This document shows, one piece after another, positions 1 through 11,943 of a stretch of 64,000 nt of DNA. A model generated the notes under the pieces. The model saw nothing but the letters and a program-made list of their open reading frames with translations. It was not told the origin of the DNA and did no database searches. The stretch is from Fen-671 sp963794745 (lineage in GTDB: Bacteria > Actinomycetota > Acidimicrobiia > Acidimicrobiales > Palsa-688): positions 1 through 64,000 of the forward strand of contig CAWCEZ010000012.1 of NCBI GenBank assembly GCA_963794745.1. Reading direction: 5' to 3'. Every line of letters begins with the position of its first letter. Position 1 is the stretch's first letter. Both the position numbers and the translations under genes were made by a program.

Positions 1-2739
1 ATGGCGAACAGGTATGTGTTCGACTTCTCCGAGGGAGGCATGGAACAACTTGCTCTCCTGGGGGGCAAAGGAGCGAACCTCGCGGAGATGACCCGATTGG
101 GCCTGCCGGTACCGCCAGGCTTCACGATCACGACTGAGGCCTGTCGGGAGTACCTCGCCAATGGTGAGGCGCCCGTGGCGCTGCGGTTCCAGGTGACACT
201 GGCAATGCGACGGCTGGAAGATCTCGTTGACCGACGTCTGGGTGACGTGCAGGACCCACTGCTGGTCAGTGTCCGTTCGGGAGCGCGGTTTTCGATGCCG
301 GGAATGATGGACACGGTCCTTAACGTCGGGCTCAACGACTTGTCGGTGTTGGCACTGGCTGAGGCATCCGGTGACGAGCGATTCGCGTGGGACTCGTACC
401 GGCGTCTGGTCCAGATGTTCGCCAAAACAGTCCTTGGCATGGATGGTTCGGTCTTCGCCAGAGCGCTTGATGACGCAAAGGCAAGCAAGGGTGCGGGGAG
501 CGACCTTGACCTCAACGCTGCCGACCTGCACAAGCTGGTCGAGGAGTTCAAGGCTCTGGTGGGAGCCCACACGGGACGAGAGTTCCCGCAGGACCCGCGC
601 GAGCAGCTGGACCTAGCAACCGAAGCAGTGTTCGACTCGTGGAACAGCCCCCGCGCTCGTCTTTACCGCAGGCGCGAGCGCATTCCCGACGACCTCGGCA
701 CCGCGGTCAACGTGTGCACGATGGTGTTTGGGAACCTCGGTGCCGGCTCAGGCACCGGGGTGTGCTTTACCCGTGACCCAGCGACGGGCCGCCCCGGGAC
801 CTACGGGGACTACCTGGCCAATGCGCAGGGAGAGGACGTGGTAGCCGGTATCCGCAATACCGTGACACTTGAGGATTTCTCCCAGCTCGACCCAGTTTCG
901 TACGGCGACCTGCGCGCCACGATGCGCCGGCTCGAGACTCATTACCGGGACCTGTGCGATATCGAGTTCACGGTGGAGAGGGGCAAGCTGTGGTTGCTAC
1001 AGACCCGGGTTGGCAAGCGCACGGCCGCGGCTGCGTTCCGCATTGCCACGCAGCTAGTCGACGAGGGGCTGATCACGTTGGACGAGGCGCTGCAACGGGT
1101 CACCGGTGCTCAGCTAGCCCAGCTCACCTTCCCCCAGTTCGACCCCACTGCAGCACGCAAGCTCCTGGTTAGGGGCACGGCCGCATCTCCGGGTGCGGCG
1201 GTGGGCCGGGCCGCATTCGACCCTGCAACGGCGGTCGCGTGGGCCGCGACCGGCGAGCGGGCGGTCCTCGTGCGCCGTGAGACGAGCCCTGAGGACCTAG
1301 AAGGGATGATCGCCTCCGTAGGAGTGCTCACCAGCCGCGGGGGCCGGACGTCGCACGCCGCCGTGGTCGCTCGCGGAATGGGCCGGCCGTGTGTGTCGGG
1401 GGCCGATGGACTTGACGTCGACCCGGTCGCCAAGATCGCCCGGGCGGGGGAGGTCGTGGTCGAGGAGGGGGACGTGATCTCCCTGGACGGCTCGACCGGC
1501 GAAGTCTTCGTCGGAGCGGTGCCCGTCGTACCGTCACCGGTACTGCACTACCTGGAGCACGGTCTCGAGGCCGTTTTGTCTGGGCTGGACGAAAGCGGGG
1601 ACGCGGCCGAACTTGTTCGTGCCGTGGACAGGGTCCTGTGCCACGCCGACTCGGTCCGTCGCCTCGAGGTACGGGCTAATGCCGACAACGCCGGCGACGC
1701 GGCGCTGGCCCGACGATTGGGGGGCGAAGGGATCGGGCTGTGCCGGACCGAGCACATGTTCTTGGGCGACCGGCGGGTGTTGATCGAGCGAGTGATCTTG
1801 GCCGACACAGCGGCCGAGCGTGACGAGGCGCTGGACGCCCTCCGGCCTTTGCAGAGGGCGGACTTCGTAGACCTCTTGGAGGCGATGGACGGTCTACCTG
1901 TGACCGTGCGGTTACTGGATCCACCGCTACACGAGTTTTTGCCCGACCGGGCCGAGCTGATGGTGCGGGTCGCTCTGGCCAAGGAGCGGGGCCAAGTGGT
2001 CGGGGACGATGTCCGCCTTCTCGCGGCGGTGACCCGGCTATCGGAATCGAACCCGATGTTGGGCCTGCGGGGCGTACGCCTCGGCCTCGTGGTACCCGGG
2101 TTGTTCGCTCTCCAGGTGCGCGCCCTGGCCGAGGCGGTCGCGGCCCGGGTGAAGGCAGGCGGGTCACCCCACGCCGAGATCATGGTCCCCCTGGTGGGCT
2201 CTGTCATGGAGCTGCAACTGGTCCGGGACGAGACGGACGCCATCTTGGCCGAGGTGGGGCGGACCGAAGGTGTCGCGCTGTCTGTACCCGTCGGCACCAT
2301 GGTCGAGCTGCCTCGTGCCGCGCTCACTGCCTTCCGCATTGCGGAGGTCGCCGACTTCTTTTCCTTCGGCACCAACGACCTGACCCAAACGACGTGGGGG
2401 TTTTCTCGCGACGACGTAGAAGCAGCATTTTTTGCCACCTATCTCAGCAAAGGGGTCTTCACTATTTCGCCGTTCGAGAGCCTCGACGTCGACGGCGTTG
2501 GCCGCCTGGTACGCATCGCGGTCGAGGAAGGACGGCGGACCCGGCCGGAGCTTCACCTGGGGGTGTGTGGCGAGCACGGCGGCGACCCCGAGTCCATCCA
2601 TTTCTTCCACCACATAGGGCTGGACTACGTATCCTGCTCGCCGTTCCGCATCCCCGTCGCCCGCCTTGAGGCTGGCCGCGCCACGTTGAGGGGAGCACCG
2701 CCCGCCATTCGCAGCATTAGGGTTGCCGCTGACCTTTGA
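1..2739 (+). CDS. ppdK: Pyruvate, phosphate dikinase
   Basis: Interconverts pyruvate, ATP and phosphate with PEP, AMP and pyrophosphate in the cytosol. The 912-residue product has the usual PPDK length and order. An N-terminal PEP/pyruvate-utilising ATP-grasp region opens with GGKGANLAEM near residue 22. The central swivelling phosphohistidine domain has GGRTSHAAVVARGMGRPC, with the catalytic His at residue 452. The C-terminal TIM barrel has GTNDLTQTTWGFSRDD and the GVCGEHGGDP motif, with the catalytic Cys at residue 856. The ATG is the first base of the window, so the ribosome binding site and promoter are not visible. The frame is intact throughout. The identification is secure. Confidence 0.97.
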   Translation: MANRYVFDFSEGGMEQLALLGGKGANLAEMTRLGLPVPPGFTITTEACREYLANGEAPVALRFQVTLAMRRLEDLVDRRLGDVQDPLLVSVRSGARFSMPGMMDTVLNVGLNDLSVLALAEASGDERFAWDSYRRLVQMFAKTVLGMDGSVFARALDDAKASKGAGSDLDLNAADLHKLVEEFKALVGAHTGREFPQDPREQLDLATEAVFDSWNSPRARLYRRRERIPDDLGTAVNVCTMVFGNLGAGSGTGVCFTRDPATGRPGTYGDYLANAQGEDVVAGIRNTVTLEDFSQLDPVSYGDLRATMRRLETHYRDLCDIEFTVERGKLWLLQTRVGKRTAAAAFRIATQLVDEGLITLDEALQRVTGAQLAQLTFPQFDPTAARKLLVRGTAASPGAAVGRAAFDPATAVAWAATGERAVLVRRETSPEDLEGMIASVGVLTSRGGRTSHAAVVARGMGRPCVSGADGLDVDPVAKIARAGEVVVEEGDVISLDGSTGEVFVGAVPVVPSPVLHYLEHGLEAVLSGLDESGDAAELVRAVDRVLCHADSVRRLEVRANADNAGDAALARRLGGEGIGLCRTEHMFLGDRRVLIERVILADTAAERDEALDALRPLQRADFVDLLEAMDGLPVTVRLLDPPLHEFLPDRAELMVRVALAKERGQVVGDDVRLLAAVTRLSESNPMLGLRGVRLGLVVPGLFALQVRALAEAVAARVKAGGSPHAEIMVPLVGSVMELQLVRDETDAILAEVGRTEGVALSVPVGTMVELPRAALTAFRIAEVADFFSFGTNDLTQTTWGFSRDDVEAAFFATYLSKGVFTISPFESLDVDGVGRLVRIAVEEGRRTRPELHLGVCGEHGGDPESIHFFHHIGLDYVSCSPFRIPVARLEAGRATLRGAPPAIRSIRVAADL

Positions 2740-2848
2740 GCAAGACGCAACACCGTTCACACCGGCTGCGAACTGGACCACCCCTTTTCTACTCGGCCCG
2801 GGACCATCTTTCGGCGGCTTGACGGGTGTAGGTGCCCGGTGACAGGCC

Positions 2849-4510
<1,662 letters not shown>

Positions 4511-4547
4511 GTTGCGTACGACAGTGGCTGTCCCTCCACGGGGCTGT

Positions 4548-4572
4548 TTTAGGTTGAACAGTTTAGGTTGAA
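4548..4572. repeat. Short direct repeat upstream of the exported protein gene
   Basis: TTTAGGTTGAA occurs twice, 14 bases apart (4548-4558 and 4562-4572), 40-60 bases upstream of the minus-strand start at 4510. It could be a regulator site. The rest of 4511-4691 shows no other recognisable signal. Confidence 0.4.
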
Positions 4573-4691
4573 GAGGAACTACCCGCTTGTCGGGTTCTTG
4601 AAGCAGCCTGCCCTAGGAGATGCGATGACGTGGTGACGGGCGCTCGCATCGGGGCGATGCGCCGCTGGCCGAAGCCCGCAGCATTTCGCCC

Positions 4692-6510
4692 CTACGAGGT
4701 ATGCGGTCTGGCTTGCCCCGGCCTATCTGTAGCTGCCAGAGAGCCTTCAACAAAATAGGCGGTTACGACCTGGTCACCCGTCATCACGACGTGGCACGAG
4801 TTGCCGTCGCTCCCCGCATAACTCGCACAGTTGGGGCTGAACGGATCCGTTGGGCTCAGTTCGTACCCGCTCTTGGGCAATGCGATCGCAAAGACTTTGC
4901 CGGTGTTGTCAAGGCGAAGTAGCACAGTGCAGGGCAGCGCCATTTCCTGTTCGCCGCCACAATAAACGGGTGAAGCTGGGTCCGAGCCGGTGACCGGCGT
5001 CCCAGTACCTTCAGCCGTCATGTCCACATCGTCGGTTCCCGGGCTGGGCTTCAGAGTGAGCTTTGCCGTTGCCGGGATGAAATACACTTCCACTGTGCTG
5101 GCGCTGTCGTGCGGCGTAAACGTGCACCCGCCGTCGCCACTACAGGAGCCGCCGAAGCGATCGAAGGCAGAATCGGGTGGCTCCGTCGGGTCGCCGGCGA
5201 GGCTGCCCGGTTTTTCTGTGACCGTAACCGAAGTGCCTGCGGCCACGTCGGTGTACATGATGCAGGCACCAGCGTCGGACGGGTTGAGGCAGGACAGTGT
5301 CTTTCCGCCAGGCTCGACCGTAGCGCTCCCGACCCCATCACCTAGACCGGACGCGTCGCCCTCGTCGTCCGACGGGAGCAAAGATGGGACAACTTGGACC
5401 TTTACGCGGTAACAGCCGACCGGAGGTGGCGCATCGACGTCGCCGTTGGTGCAATTACCGGGTCGTGCTGGTGACGTCGTCGACGACGCACGACTTATGG
5501 TCGTCGAGGTAGTGCCAGACGATGGCTCGGGCGGGACAGTGGTCGTCGTTGAGGCGACGGTGGTGGTGGTCTGGGGCCCGCAGTCGCTCGTCGCCACTGT
5601 ATGCACGCTCAGCTGTGCTGCCCGGGTGCAGGTCGTCTTCCTGTGCAGTTCCCATGCCGCTTTGGCTGTACCCCAAGACTGCCCCGGGACCAGTCGGAGG
5701 TTTGCGAAGTCAAAGTTCTGGTGCATGAGTGACTCGTAGACACGACCGACCTCCTGTTCGTCAAATATGTCCGATTTGAGCGGGGTAGCACTTTGGAAGC
5801 CGTCGACCGTGGTAGTACTCCGGTCGAGCGAGGTGGAATAGGTGTAAATCGGTTGCAATATGTGGTCTGTCGGGAACGGAGCTCCGCACTGGTGCGTTGC
5901 GTCGTAGTCCCGCACCTCTCCCGAAGGCGTTGCGACAGCCAGCTGCACGGGGAAGCCAGGGTGCAAAAAAGAGGCTCGATATTGCCGTTCCCGCGCCGTT
6001 GACAATGAGGATGCCCTTGTCACTGATGCTGCGGCCCGTCGTCTTTAGCGTGAAAGTCAAGCCCAAGTTAGAGTTATGTTCGACAGCGACCTCGATCGTT
6101 CCTTTGATCGTCCCGCTGTCGCTGTATGTCCCGTTCTGCTTGAAGGTGATGGTCTCGTCGCAGACGACGTTCTTCAGTGAATAGGTCACTTCTTTTTGGT
6201 ACGGGACGCCATTAAGGTTCTCTCTGACACTAAATCTGGCCGTATAGCTGCGGTCGCTATGCAGGGTGATCGTGCCGTACCAGGTGCCAAGTGCGGCCTG
6301 GTCGGGACCGCCCGTCGCCGCCGCCGCCGTCGCAGCGCAGAAACGGGCGGGCGCACATGGCTGGGCTCCCTTCTCGAGCAACGTCGGCGTCGACGCGGGC
6401 CAACCGTACTGCGGGACAGCAACCGCCAAGGCCGTGACCCCTACCGTTAGCCACCTTCGGCCGCTAGCCAGCTTGCGGCCCCAGGCCCACCCAGCATTGC
6501 CTCGCTGCAC
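4692..6510 (-). CDS. Large secreted protein with bacterial-repeat-like domains, frameshifted
   Basis: Function unknown. The 5' part (6510 to about 5970) starts at a GTG preceded by AGGAG and encodes a signal peptide. It continues into a beta-rich domain (GTWYGTITLHSDRSYTARF) with paired cysteines. The 3' part, open from 6023 to 4692, continues HPGFPVQLAV, then a Ser/Thr/Pro linker. At least two repeats follow with the pattern G-x-Cys-x(n)-Cys...V-x-V-YF/TAYF, like the cell-surface repeats related to InlB B-repeats. The two frames meet at a run of six A (5965-5970 on the plus strand). Removing one A joins them as SLFLHPGFPVQL, giving a protein of about 605 residues. It is probably surface-exposed. 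Its neighbour on the same strand is the Pro/Thr-tailed exported protein. Confidence 0.6.
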
Positions 6511-6611
6511 CCGGGCTCCTATCTCCTAGCCAGATCACCCAATTATGGCGGCTCACGGGTCGCTGTCACGAACGAGAGCGCCGTCCCGGACCTCAACGGT
6601 ACGCTGGCTGC

Positions 6612-7328
6612 GTGTGCGGCCGTGCTACCTCCACCACGCCCAGGGATGCGTTGGCCCGATTGCTTGACGTCGAGGAGGTCGAGGCTCCCGAGCTTCCGCT
6701 TAGCTGGAATGTCGCACCGACTCAACCGGTCTACGCCGTGGCGACCGGCCCGAGCGGTGCCAGCAAGCTGCGTGCTTTGCGCTGGGGCCTCGTCCCGAAC
6801 TGGGCCAAGGGCCCGACGGTGGGCGCGAGCCTGATCAACGCCCGCGCGGAGACGCTCACCGACAGGCCGGCTTACCGGTCCCTCATCACCAGCCGCCGCG
6901 CGCTCGTTCCCTTCACGGGTTTCTATGAGTGGCGCCGGGCACAGCCGGGCGGCCCGAAGATCAAGCAGCCCTTCTACTTTCACGCGGCCGACGGCGCACC
7001 GCTTGTTTTTGCCGGGCTGTGGGACGTCTGGTACGACGCCGAAGGCCGGCCGCTGCGCAGCTGCACGATCATCACCACCGTCGCTAACGAGACCATGGTC
7101 CACGTCCATCATCGGATGCCCGTCGTACTCCCGCGAGCCGCCTGGGCCGAGTGGCTTCGGCCTGGACCGCTAGACCCGGCCAGGCTCAAGGAACTGCTGG
7201 CGCCGGCACCCGACGACCTCTTGGACGCGCACCCCGTCGGGAGCGGCGTTAATAGCGCACGTAATGACGGTCCTGAATTGCTCCTGCCGGTGAGGTTGCC
7301 TGATTTGCCAACGCTCTTTACGCTGTAG
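6612..7328 (+). CDS. SRAP-domain protein (YedK/HMCES family)
   Basis: SRAP proteins form a covalent thiazolidine link to abasic sites in single-stranded DNA, shielding them during replication or the SOS response. The protein begins MCGR, so Cys2 becomes the N-terminal catalytic residue. Other family residues are visible: Asn33 (SWNVAPTQ), Glu106 (GFYEWRR) and His167 (VHHRMP). At 238 residues it has the normal length. The GTG at 6612 is fixed by the requirement for Cys at position 2. It stands alone, divergent from the secreted protein and convergent with the helicase gene. Confidence 0.93.
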   Translation: MCGRATSTTPRDALARLLDVEEVEAPELPLSWNVAPTQPVYAVATGPSGASKLRALRWGLVPNWAKGPTVGASLINARAETLTDRPAYRSLITSRRALVPFTGFYEWRRAQPGGPKIKQPFYFHAADGAPLVFAGLWDVWYDAEGRPLRSCTIITTVANETMVHVHHRMPVVLPRAAWAEWLRPGPLDPARLKELLAPAPDDLLDAHPVGSGVNSARNDGPELLLPVRLPDLPTLFTL

Positions 7329-7384
7329 GTCTGTACTCATCTCTGAGGACAGCGATTTGCAAGGTCCGGCAGGCCAGACGGTCG

Positions 7385-9454
7385 CTACGACAAGAGTGCC
7401 TCTAGGTCTGACGCGATCCGGTCCAATCCGTTGGTCCCGGCGGTCTGGACTACCTGTCCGCCAATGGTGAGCGCGACAGTGACCTCATTGAAGGTTGACC
7501 GGACGCTGTCGGAGAGAAAGCGAGATGGTTGCGTCCAACCGTGGGAATCGTCGCGCCCCAGTGGCCGGTGATGGTACCGCGACGGCACATAGACGTGTAG
7601 CGCCCTTCGCGCCCACGTCAACCCAACGTAGAACACACGTCGTTCCTCTTCGAGCCCGTCGTCGGAGCCGAGCGCCATGTCCGAGGGGATCATCCCGTCT
7701 GTGGCATTGAGTAGGTGGACGGCATCCCACTCAAGGCCCTTTGCGGAGTGGACTGTTGAAACGGTGAGCCAGTCCTCGTCGATCACGGGTGTTCCTGCTA
7801 AATCGGAAGTGGACCGGGGCGGTTCGAGCGCGAAGTCTGCCGACACGTCAGAGAGGCGGGCCGCTTTTGCGGAGGCAGCCACGAGCGCGTCCAGATCCAC
7901 CAGGCGCGCTCCAGGATCGGGGTACGCGGCCTCGATGAGCGGGGAAATGGCCACTCGAAGGCGCTCCGCGTGAGCGCACACAGCCTCGTCCGGGCCCGTC
8001 GTGAGAGCTGCGGCGACCCGTTGCGCGGGCGACCGAGAAGCGGCTGGCAGGACGTCCAACGCACTAGGCCATCGCCGCCAAATCTCGGTCCCGTCCGCAT
8101 AGCGAGGTCCCTGGTTCCCTAGGCCCAAAGCCCCAATTGCCCGCCGAGCGATCATCGGTCCGACGCCTTCGAGCAGTTGTAGCAAGCGGAACCAAGCCAG
8201 TTCATCGCTAGCGTTGTCCGACAGGCGAAAAGCGGCCAATAAGTCTTTGACATGCGCAGCCTCGGTGAACCGCAGGCCGCCGTACTTGACGTAAGGGATC
8301 CTTCGGGCGCCCAGCTCCAGTTCGAGCAGATTGGAATGATGAGCGGCTCGCACGAGCACGGCCTGCTCCTTCAAGGCGATGCCCTCCTCCCTGTGCGAAA
8401 GTATCTGGTCGCAGACTTCATTTGCTTGACCATCCTCATCGACGCAACGCACAAGGCGAGGCAAGGTACCAGGATCCCGGCGAGCCGCTATGAGGACCGC
8501 AGAGAAACCCTCCTTGGCTTCGGCCCCGACGGCGTTCGCGACATCGAGGATCTGTTGGCTGGACCGGTAGTTGACATTTAATACGATGGTCCGGGCACCC
8601 GGGAAGACTTGCTCAAAGTCCAATATATGGCGAGGCTCGGCAGCCCTGAACGAATAGACGGCCTGTGCATCGTCGCCGACTACCGTTATACGCTGGTCAT
8701 TTTGGCGGAGAGCCCGGAGCACATCAACCTGTAGACCATTGACGTCCTGGTACTCATCAACGAGGACATGGTCCAATGCACCCGCGAGACGTGGGCCAAG
8801 GCGATCGTCGAGGACCGCCGACCGCCATAGCAGCAAGAGGTCGTCGAAATCCAGCATCCCGCCGGCGCGCTTGCGGGTGACGTACCCGCGGCAAATCTCG
8901 ACGATTTGTTCCGCAACATCGTTCGCCCATGGTGCCGTTTCCGATGTGACGGCCGAAATCGTCTTGCCGGTATTGATGGCTTTGGAGTAGATGTCCAAAA
9001 GGAGCGCCTTTCGTGGGAAACGGCGCGCCGCCATTTGGGTATAGCAGCCCTCTTCACGTACCATGTCGATGACGTCCGCTGCGTCGGCTGGGTCCAGGAC
9101 GGAGAAACCTTCCGGAAGGCCCAAAGCCTGCGAGTACCGTCGTAGCGTCCGGTGCGCCACGGCGTGGAACGTCCCACCCATCACCCGGTTTGCTGAGCGA
9201 CTGTCTCCACCCGCCTTGTCGGCGCTCGAGAGCAGGTTCGCCGTGCGGCTGAGCATCTGACGAGCGGCGCGTCTTGTGAAAGTGAGCAGGAGCACGCGCT
9301 CGGGAGGTGTCCCGGTAGCGAGCAGCCACGCTACCCTGGCCGACAGCGCCGTGGTCTTGCCCGTACCTGCACCTGCCAGCACCCTCAGTGCGCCGCCGTC
9401 GTAAGTGGCGACCTCCCGCTGGGCTGAGTTGAGGTGGTCCATCCAGTCGAACAT
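7385..9454 (-). CDS. UvrD/Rep/PcrA-type DNA helicase
   Basis: Superfamily 1A 3'-5' DNA helicase used in repair or replication restart. From the chosen ATG at 9454 (MFDWMDHLNSAQREV) the product is 689 residues. Motifs are in order: Q-motif LNSAQREV, Walker A GAGTGKT (residues 28-34), DFDDLL, Walker B LVDEYQD, VVGDDAQAVYSFR, LNVNYRSSQQI, STVHSAKGLEWD and RRVFYVGLTWARRAL. The open frame extends upstream to 9646, but the helicase homology begins at MFDW and the extension overlaps the divergent gene, so it was dropped. It could be PcrA, UvrD1 or UvrD2; no C-terminal HRDC domain is seen. Confidence 0.92.
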   Translation of the reverse strand: MFDWMDHLNSAQREVATYDGGALRVLAGAGTGKTTALSARVAWLLATGTPPERVLLLTFTRRAARQMLSRTANLLSSADKAGGDSRSANRVMGGTFHAVAHRTLRRYSQALGLPEGFSVLDPADAADVIDMVREEGCYTQMAARRFPRKALLLDIYSKAINTGKTISAVTSETAPWANDVAEQIVEICRGYVTRKRAGGMLDFDDLLLLWRSAVLDDRLGPRLAGALDHVLVDEYQDVNGLQVDVLRALRQNDQRITVVGDDAQAVYSFRAAEPRHILDFEQVFPGARTIVLNVNYRSSQQILDVANAVGAEAKEGFSAVLIAARRDPGTLPRLVRCVDEDGQANEVCDQILSHREEGIALKEQAVLVRAAHHSNLLELELGARRIPYVKYGGLRFTEAAHVKDLLAAFRLSDNASDELAWFRLLQLLEGVGPMIARRAIGALGLGNQGPRYADGTEIWRRWPSALDVLPAASRSPAQRVAAALTTGPDEAVCAHAERLRVAISPLIEAAYPDPGARLVDLDALVAASAKAARLSDVSADFALEPPRSTSDLAGTPVIDEDWLTVSTVHSAKGLEWDAVHLLNATDGMIPSDMALGSDDGLEEERRVFYVGLTWARRALHVYVPSRYHHRPLGRDDSHGWTQPSRFLSDSVRSTFNEVTVALTIGGQVVQTAGTNGLDRIASDLEALLS

Positions 9455-9544
9455 ACATTCGACAATACCCCAACGAGAGCCGAATGCTCCGATGAGGGGC
9501 TCGCGTGCCACGGCCCCTCGGGGCGTCCGACAAACTGGCTGACG

Positions 9545-10453
9545 ATGAGGCCTTCCGCTGAGGACCACGCAAGGGAGCTCGGCTGCCGAGCGCGCCACGA
9601 GCTCCAGCAGTCGGAGGACGAGGCGGACCAGTTCCTCGGGCGCCATGGGCGCCTATCGTTAGTTGCGCGGGCCGTCTCTCATGTGCTGCACGACCAGTCT
9701 GCCGAGCGCATCAGCCTCGCCGCAGGCGGCGCCGCCTTTTGGTTGGTCATCTCGGCGTTCCCTACGGCCATTGCAGTCGTCAGCGTTTACGGGCTGTTCG
9801 TGAGCCCTGGCCGGGTGGCAAGCGATCTCGGCGCGCTCGCGAGCGGGGTACCAGGCTCGCTCGGCTCGCTGCTTACCGAGCAGCTGCGCCGGGTGACGAC
9901 GACCGACCATGCACATCTGTCCCTCGGGCTAGCCTTCTCCCTGGTCGTCGCCATTTGGAGCGCGTCATCCGGTTTCAACAACCTCGACGGCGCGATCCGC
10001 TTGGCGTACGGGCTACCTTCCCAGCGTTACGTCCGAGCAAAAAGGCGGGCTTTCGTTGGCGCGCTCGCCGTCGTGGTGCTGCTCGGCCTGCTCGCTGTTG
10101 CCATGCCCCTCGTGGCGCGCAGGTCGTCTGTCCTCGTCAGCGTGCTCGCTATCGCGGTGGCCGCCGCAGGGATCATCGCCGGTGCCGGAGCGCTTTACCG
10201 GTTCTCCGTTGGGGCGCATGTCCCGGCGCGCTCACTGCTGCCTGGTGCGCTTCTGTCCGCCGCGGGCATGGTCTCTGTCAGCGTGGGCTTCGGCGCGTAT
10301 GTTTCGGCGTCCACGCACTACACGGCCGTGTACGGGGCTTTCGCCGGGGCGGTGGTGGCCATGCTCGCGATCTACCTTGCCGTCTACGGCGTGCTTCTCG
10401 GTGCCGTTCTGAACGTCGAGCTCAGCGGTACACCGCGAACGTCCGCCAAATAG
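9545..10453 (+). CDS. YihY/BrkB-family membrane protein
   Basis: Integral membrane protein of the YihY (formerly RNase BN/virulence factor BrkB) family; the biochemical role of this family is unsettled. About six hydrophobic segments are visible, with the family signature around AAFWLVISAFPTAIAVVSVYGL and the AIWSASSGFNNLDGAIRLAYG region. The frame is open from 9434, but the first family-like residues come well after the ATG at 9545. That start also clears the divergent helicase start, so it is preferred. No operon partner is apparent. Confidence 0.85.
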   Translation: MRPSAEDHARELGCRARHELQQSEDEADQFLGRHGRLSLVARAVSHVLHDQSAERISLAAGGAAFWLVISAFPTAIAVVSVYGLFVSPGRVASDLGALASGVPGSLGSLLTEQLRRVTTTDHAHLSLGLAFSLVVAIWSASSGFNNLDGAIRLAYGLPSQRYVRAKRRAFVGALAVVVLLGLLAVAMPLVARRSSVLVSVLAIAVAAAGIIAGAGALYRFSVGAHVPARSLLPGALLSAAGMVSVSVGFGAYVSASTHYTAVYGAFAGAVVAMLAIYLAVYGVLLGAVLNVELSGTPRTSAK

Positions 10454-10548
10454 CGGGGCGTGCAGGTCCCAGGTTGCCCCGCGGCGAGACCCGGATGGGC
10501 TGGCTGGACAACGGCGCCGTCGTTGTACGAAGCCGGGGGACGGCAGGA

Positions 10549-11244
10549 TCAGACTGGGCAGCTGCCGTCTTCGCAGGTCTCGCCTGGGTCGCCCGAGACG
10601 ATCAGGGGGTGCTCCTTGGCCCATGCCTCCTCGAGCACCTCGAGGATCGTGCCGGGGCTCTGCGCCCCCGAGATCCCGTAGCGTCGGTCTATCACGAAGA
10701 ATGGCACGCCAGTGACCCCGAGCTGGCGCGCGGCGGCCTCGTCGGCGCGAACGTCGGCTGCGTACCTGCCGCTTTCAAGCACTTCGGCGCTCTTGTCGGC
10801 GTCAAGGCCCACGTCAGTGCCGAGCCGCACGAGCGTCGCGTGGTCGGCGATCTCCTCACCATCGGTGAAGTAAGCGGCGAAAAGGCGCTCCTTCAAGGCG
10901 TCCTGTACGCCGACCTCGTGGGCATAGTGCAAGAGCCGATGGGCGTCGAACGTATTCGCGCGCTTGGTCCGCTCAAAATGGAACTCGAGCCCGTCAACGG
11001 CCGCCAGTTCAGCCAGCCGCCTTTGGGAGGCGATAGCCTGCTCTCTCGACATGCCGTACTTCTCTGCGAGGTGGGTTGCGACGTCGACGTCCGATGAGGC
11101 CGGGGCGTACGGGTCGAGCTCAAAGGCTCGCCAGTGGACATCGACCTCGTCTTGATGACTGAAGCGCTCGAGAGCGGCTTCGAACCGGCGCTTACCGATC
11201 GCGCACCACGGGCAGACAACGTCAGAAAAGATCTCAACCTTCAT
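10549..11244 (-). CDS. DsbA-family (FrnE-type) thiol oxidoreductase
   Basis: Cytosolic thioredoxin-fold protein of the FrnE/2-hydroxychromene-2-carboxylate isomerase-like group. It starts MKVEIFSDVVCPWC, with the active-site Cys11 and Cys14 at the end of the first strand. The inserted helical domain follows, and VTGVPFFVIDRRYGISGAQ carries the cis-Pro loop. It ends with a Cys-containing tail (ETCEDGSCPV). Length 231 is typical. There is no signal peptide. Its ATG overlaps the stop of the LuxR remnant by ATGA, so it may have been the downstream gene of that regulator. Confidence 0.9.
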   Translation of the reverse strand: MKVEIFSDVVCPWCAIGKRRFEAALERFSHQDEVDVHWRAFELDPYAPASSDVDVATHLAEKYGMSREQAIASQRRLAELAAVDGLEFHFERTKRANTFDAHRLLHYAHEVGVQDALKERLFAAYFTDGEEIADHATLVRLGTDVGLDADKSAEVLESGRYAADVRADEAAARQLGVTGVPFFVIDRRYGISGAQSPGTILEVLEEAWAKEHPLIVSGDPGETCEDGSCPV

Positions 11245-11943
11245 ACTGTTAACAACCCGTCCGGGCGGCCTTGTATTTCCGGCTGCGACCCGTCCGCGGA
11301 GGTCATCACCAGATGATGGCGACGCCGCCTTGAGCCAGCAGCACTCCTAGGGTTGTAGGAGAACCGGAGCTCCCTGCGCGACGTCACGCCTAGCTTCGTG
11401 AAGACTTTGCGCAAGTGCCATTCAACTGTGCGCGGGCTAATGAACAGCCGCGTGCCGATCTCGGAGTTGGTGAGACGGCTACCTGCGAGCCTGGCGATTT
11501 GGTCCTCTTGCGGGGTGAGCCCGCTGTAGGCCGAAAATGTCCGTTTGTGGACCGTTTCGCCGGTCGCCAGGAGCTCACGATGAGTGCCCTCGGCGAAGGC
11601 CTTCGAACCCAATTCGTCAAATATGATCTGGGCACTGCGTAATTGAGATCGGGCATCAACCCGCCGGCCCTCGCGTCGTAACCATTCACCATAAACAAGA
11701 TGGGATCTTGCCATGTGGACCACTATGTTGGTCCGACCGAAATACTCGATCGACTGTCGGCAATGGACGTCGGCACCTTCACCTTCGCTGACGAGGGCCG
11801 ACGCCCTTGACTCGGTCCCAAATGCAAGGTCGGTACCACTGGCCCGAGCCCTGTCGCGCAGGCTGGCGTGGGCCTGGGTGGCGAGGGCGTTATGGCCGGA
11901 ACGCGTTGAGGCTTCGACCAACTCGCTCAGGAGCTCGCAACGG
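11241..11943 (-). pseudogene. LuxR-type regulator, 5' truncated
   Basis: Only the C-terminal part of a large LAL-type LuxR regulator remains. Helical TPR-like sequence starts at CELLSELVEASTRSG. The GerE-type helix-turn-helix GLTPQEDQIARLAGSRLTNSEI...ISPRTVEWHLRKVFTKLGV follows near 11400-11550. The N-terminal ATPase module is missing. The same frame stays open to 12563, but that stretch is antisense to the carbamate kinase fragment and has no family character. There is no credible start codon. It ends with an ATGA overlap onto the FrnE gene. The break coincides with the 5' break of the carbamate kinase remnant. Confidence 0.75.

Noticed and set aside
9739..11097. A 452-residue plus-strand frame
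   Set aside because: It is a shadow of the YihY-family gene (other frame) and antisense to the FrnE gene; the sequence is Arg-rich without motifs.
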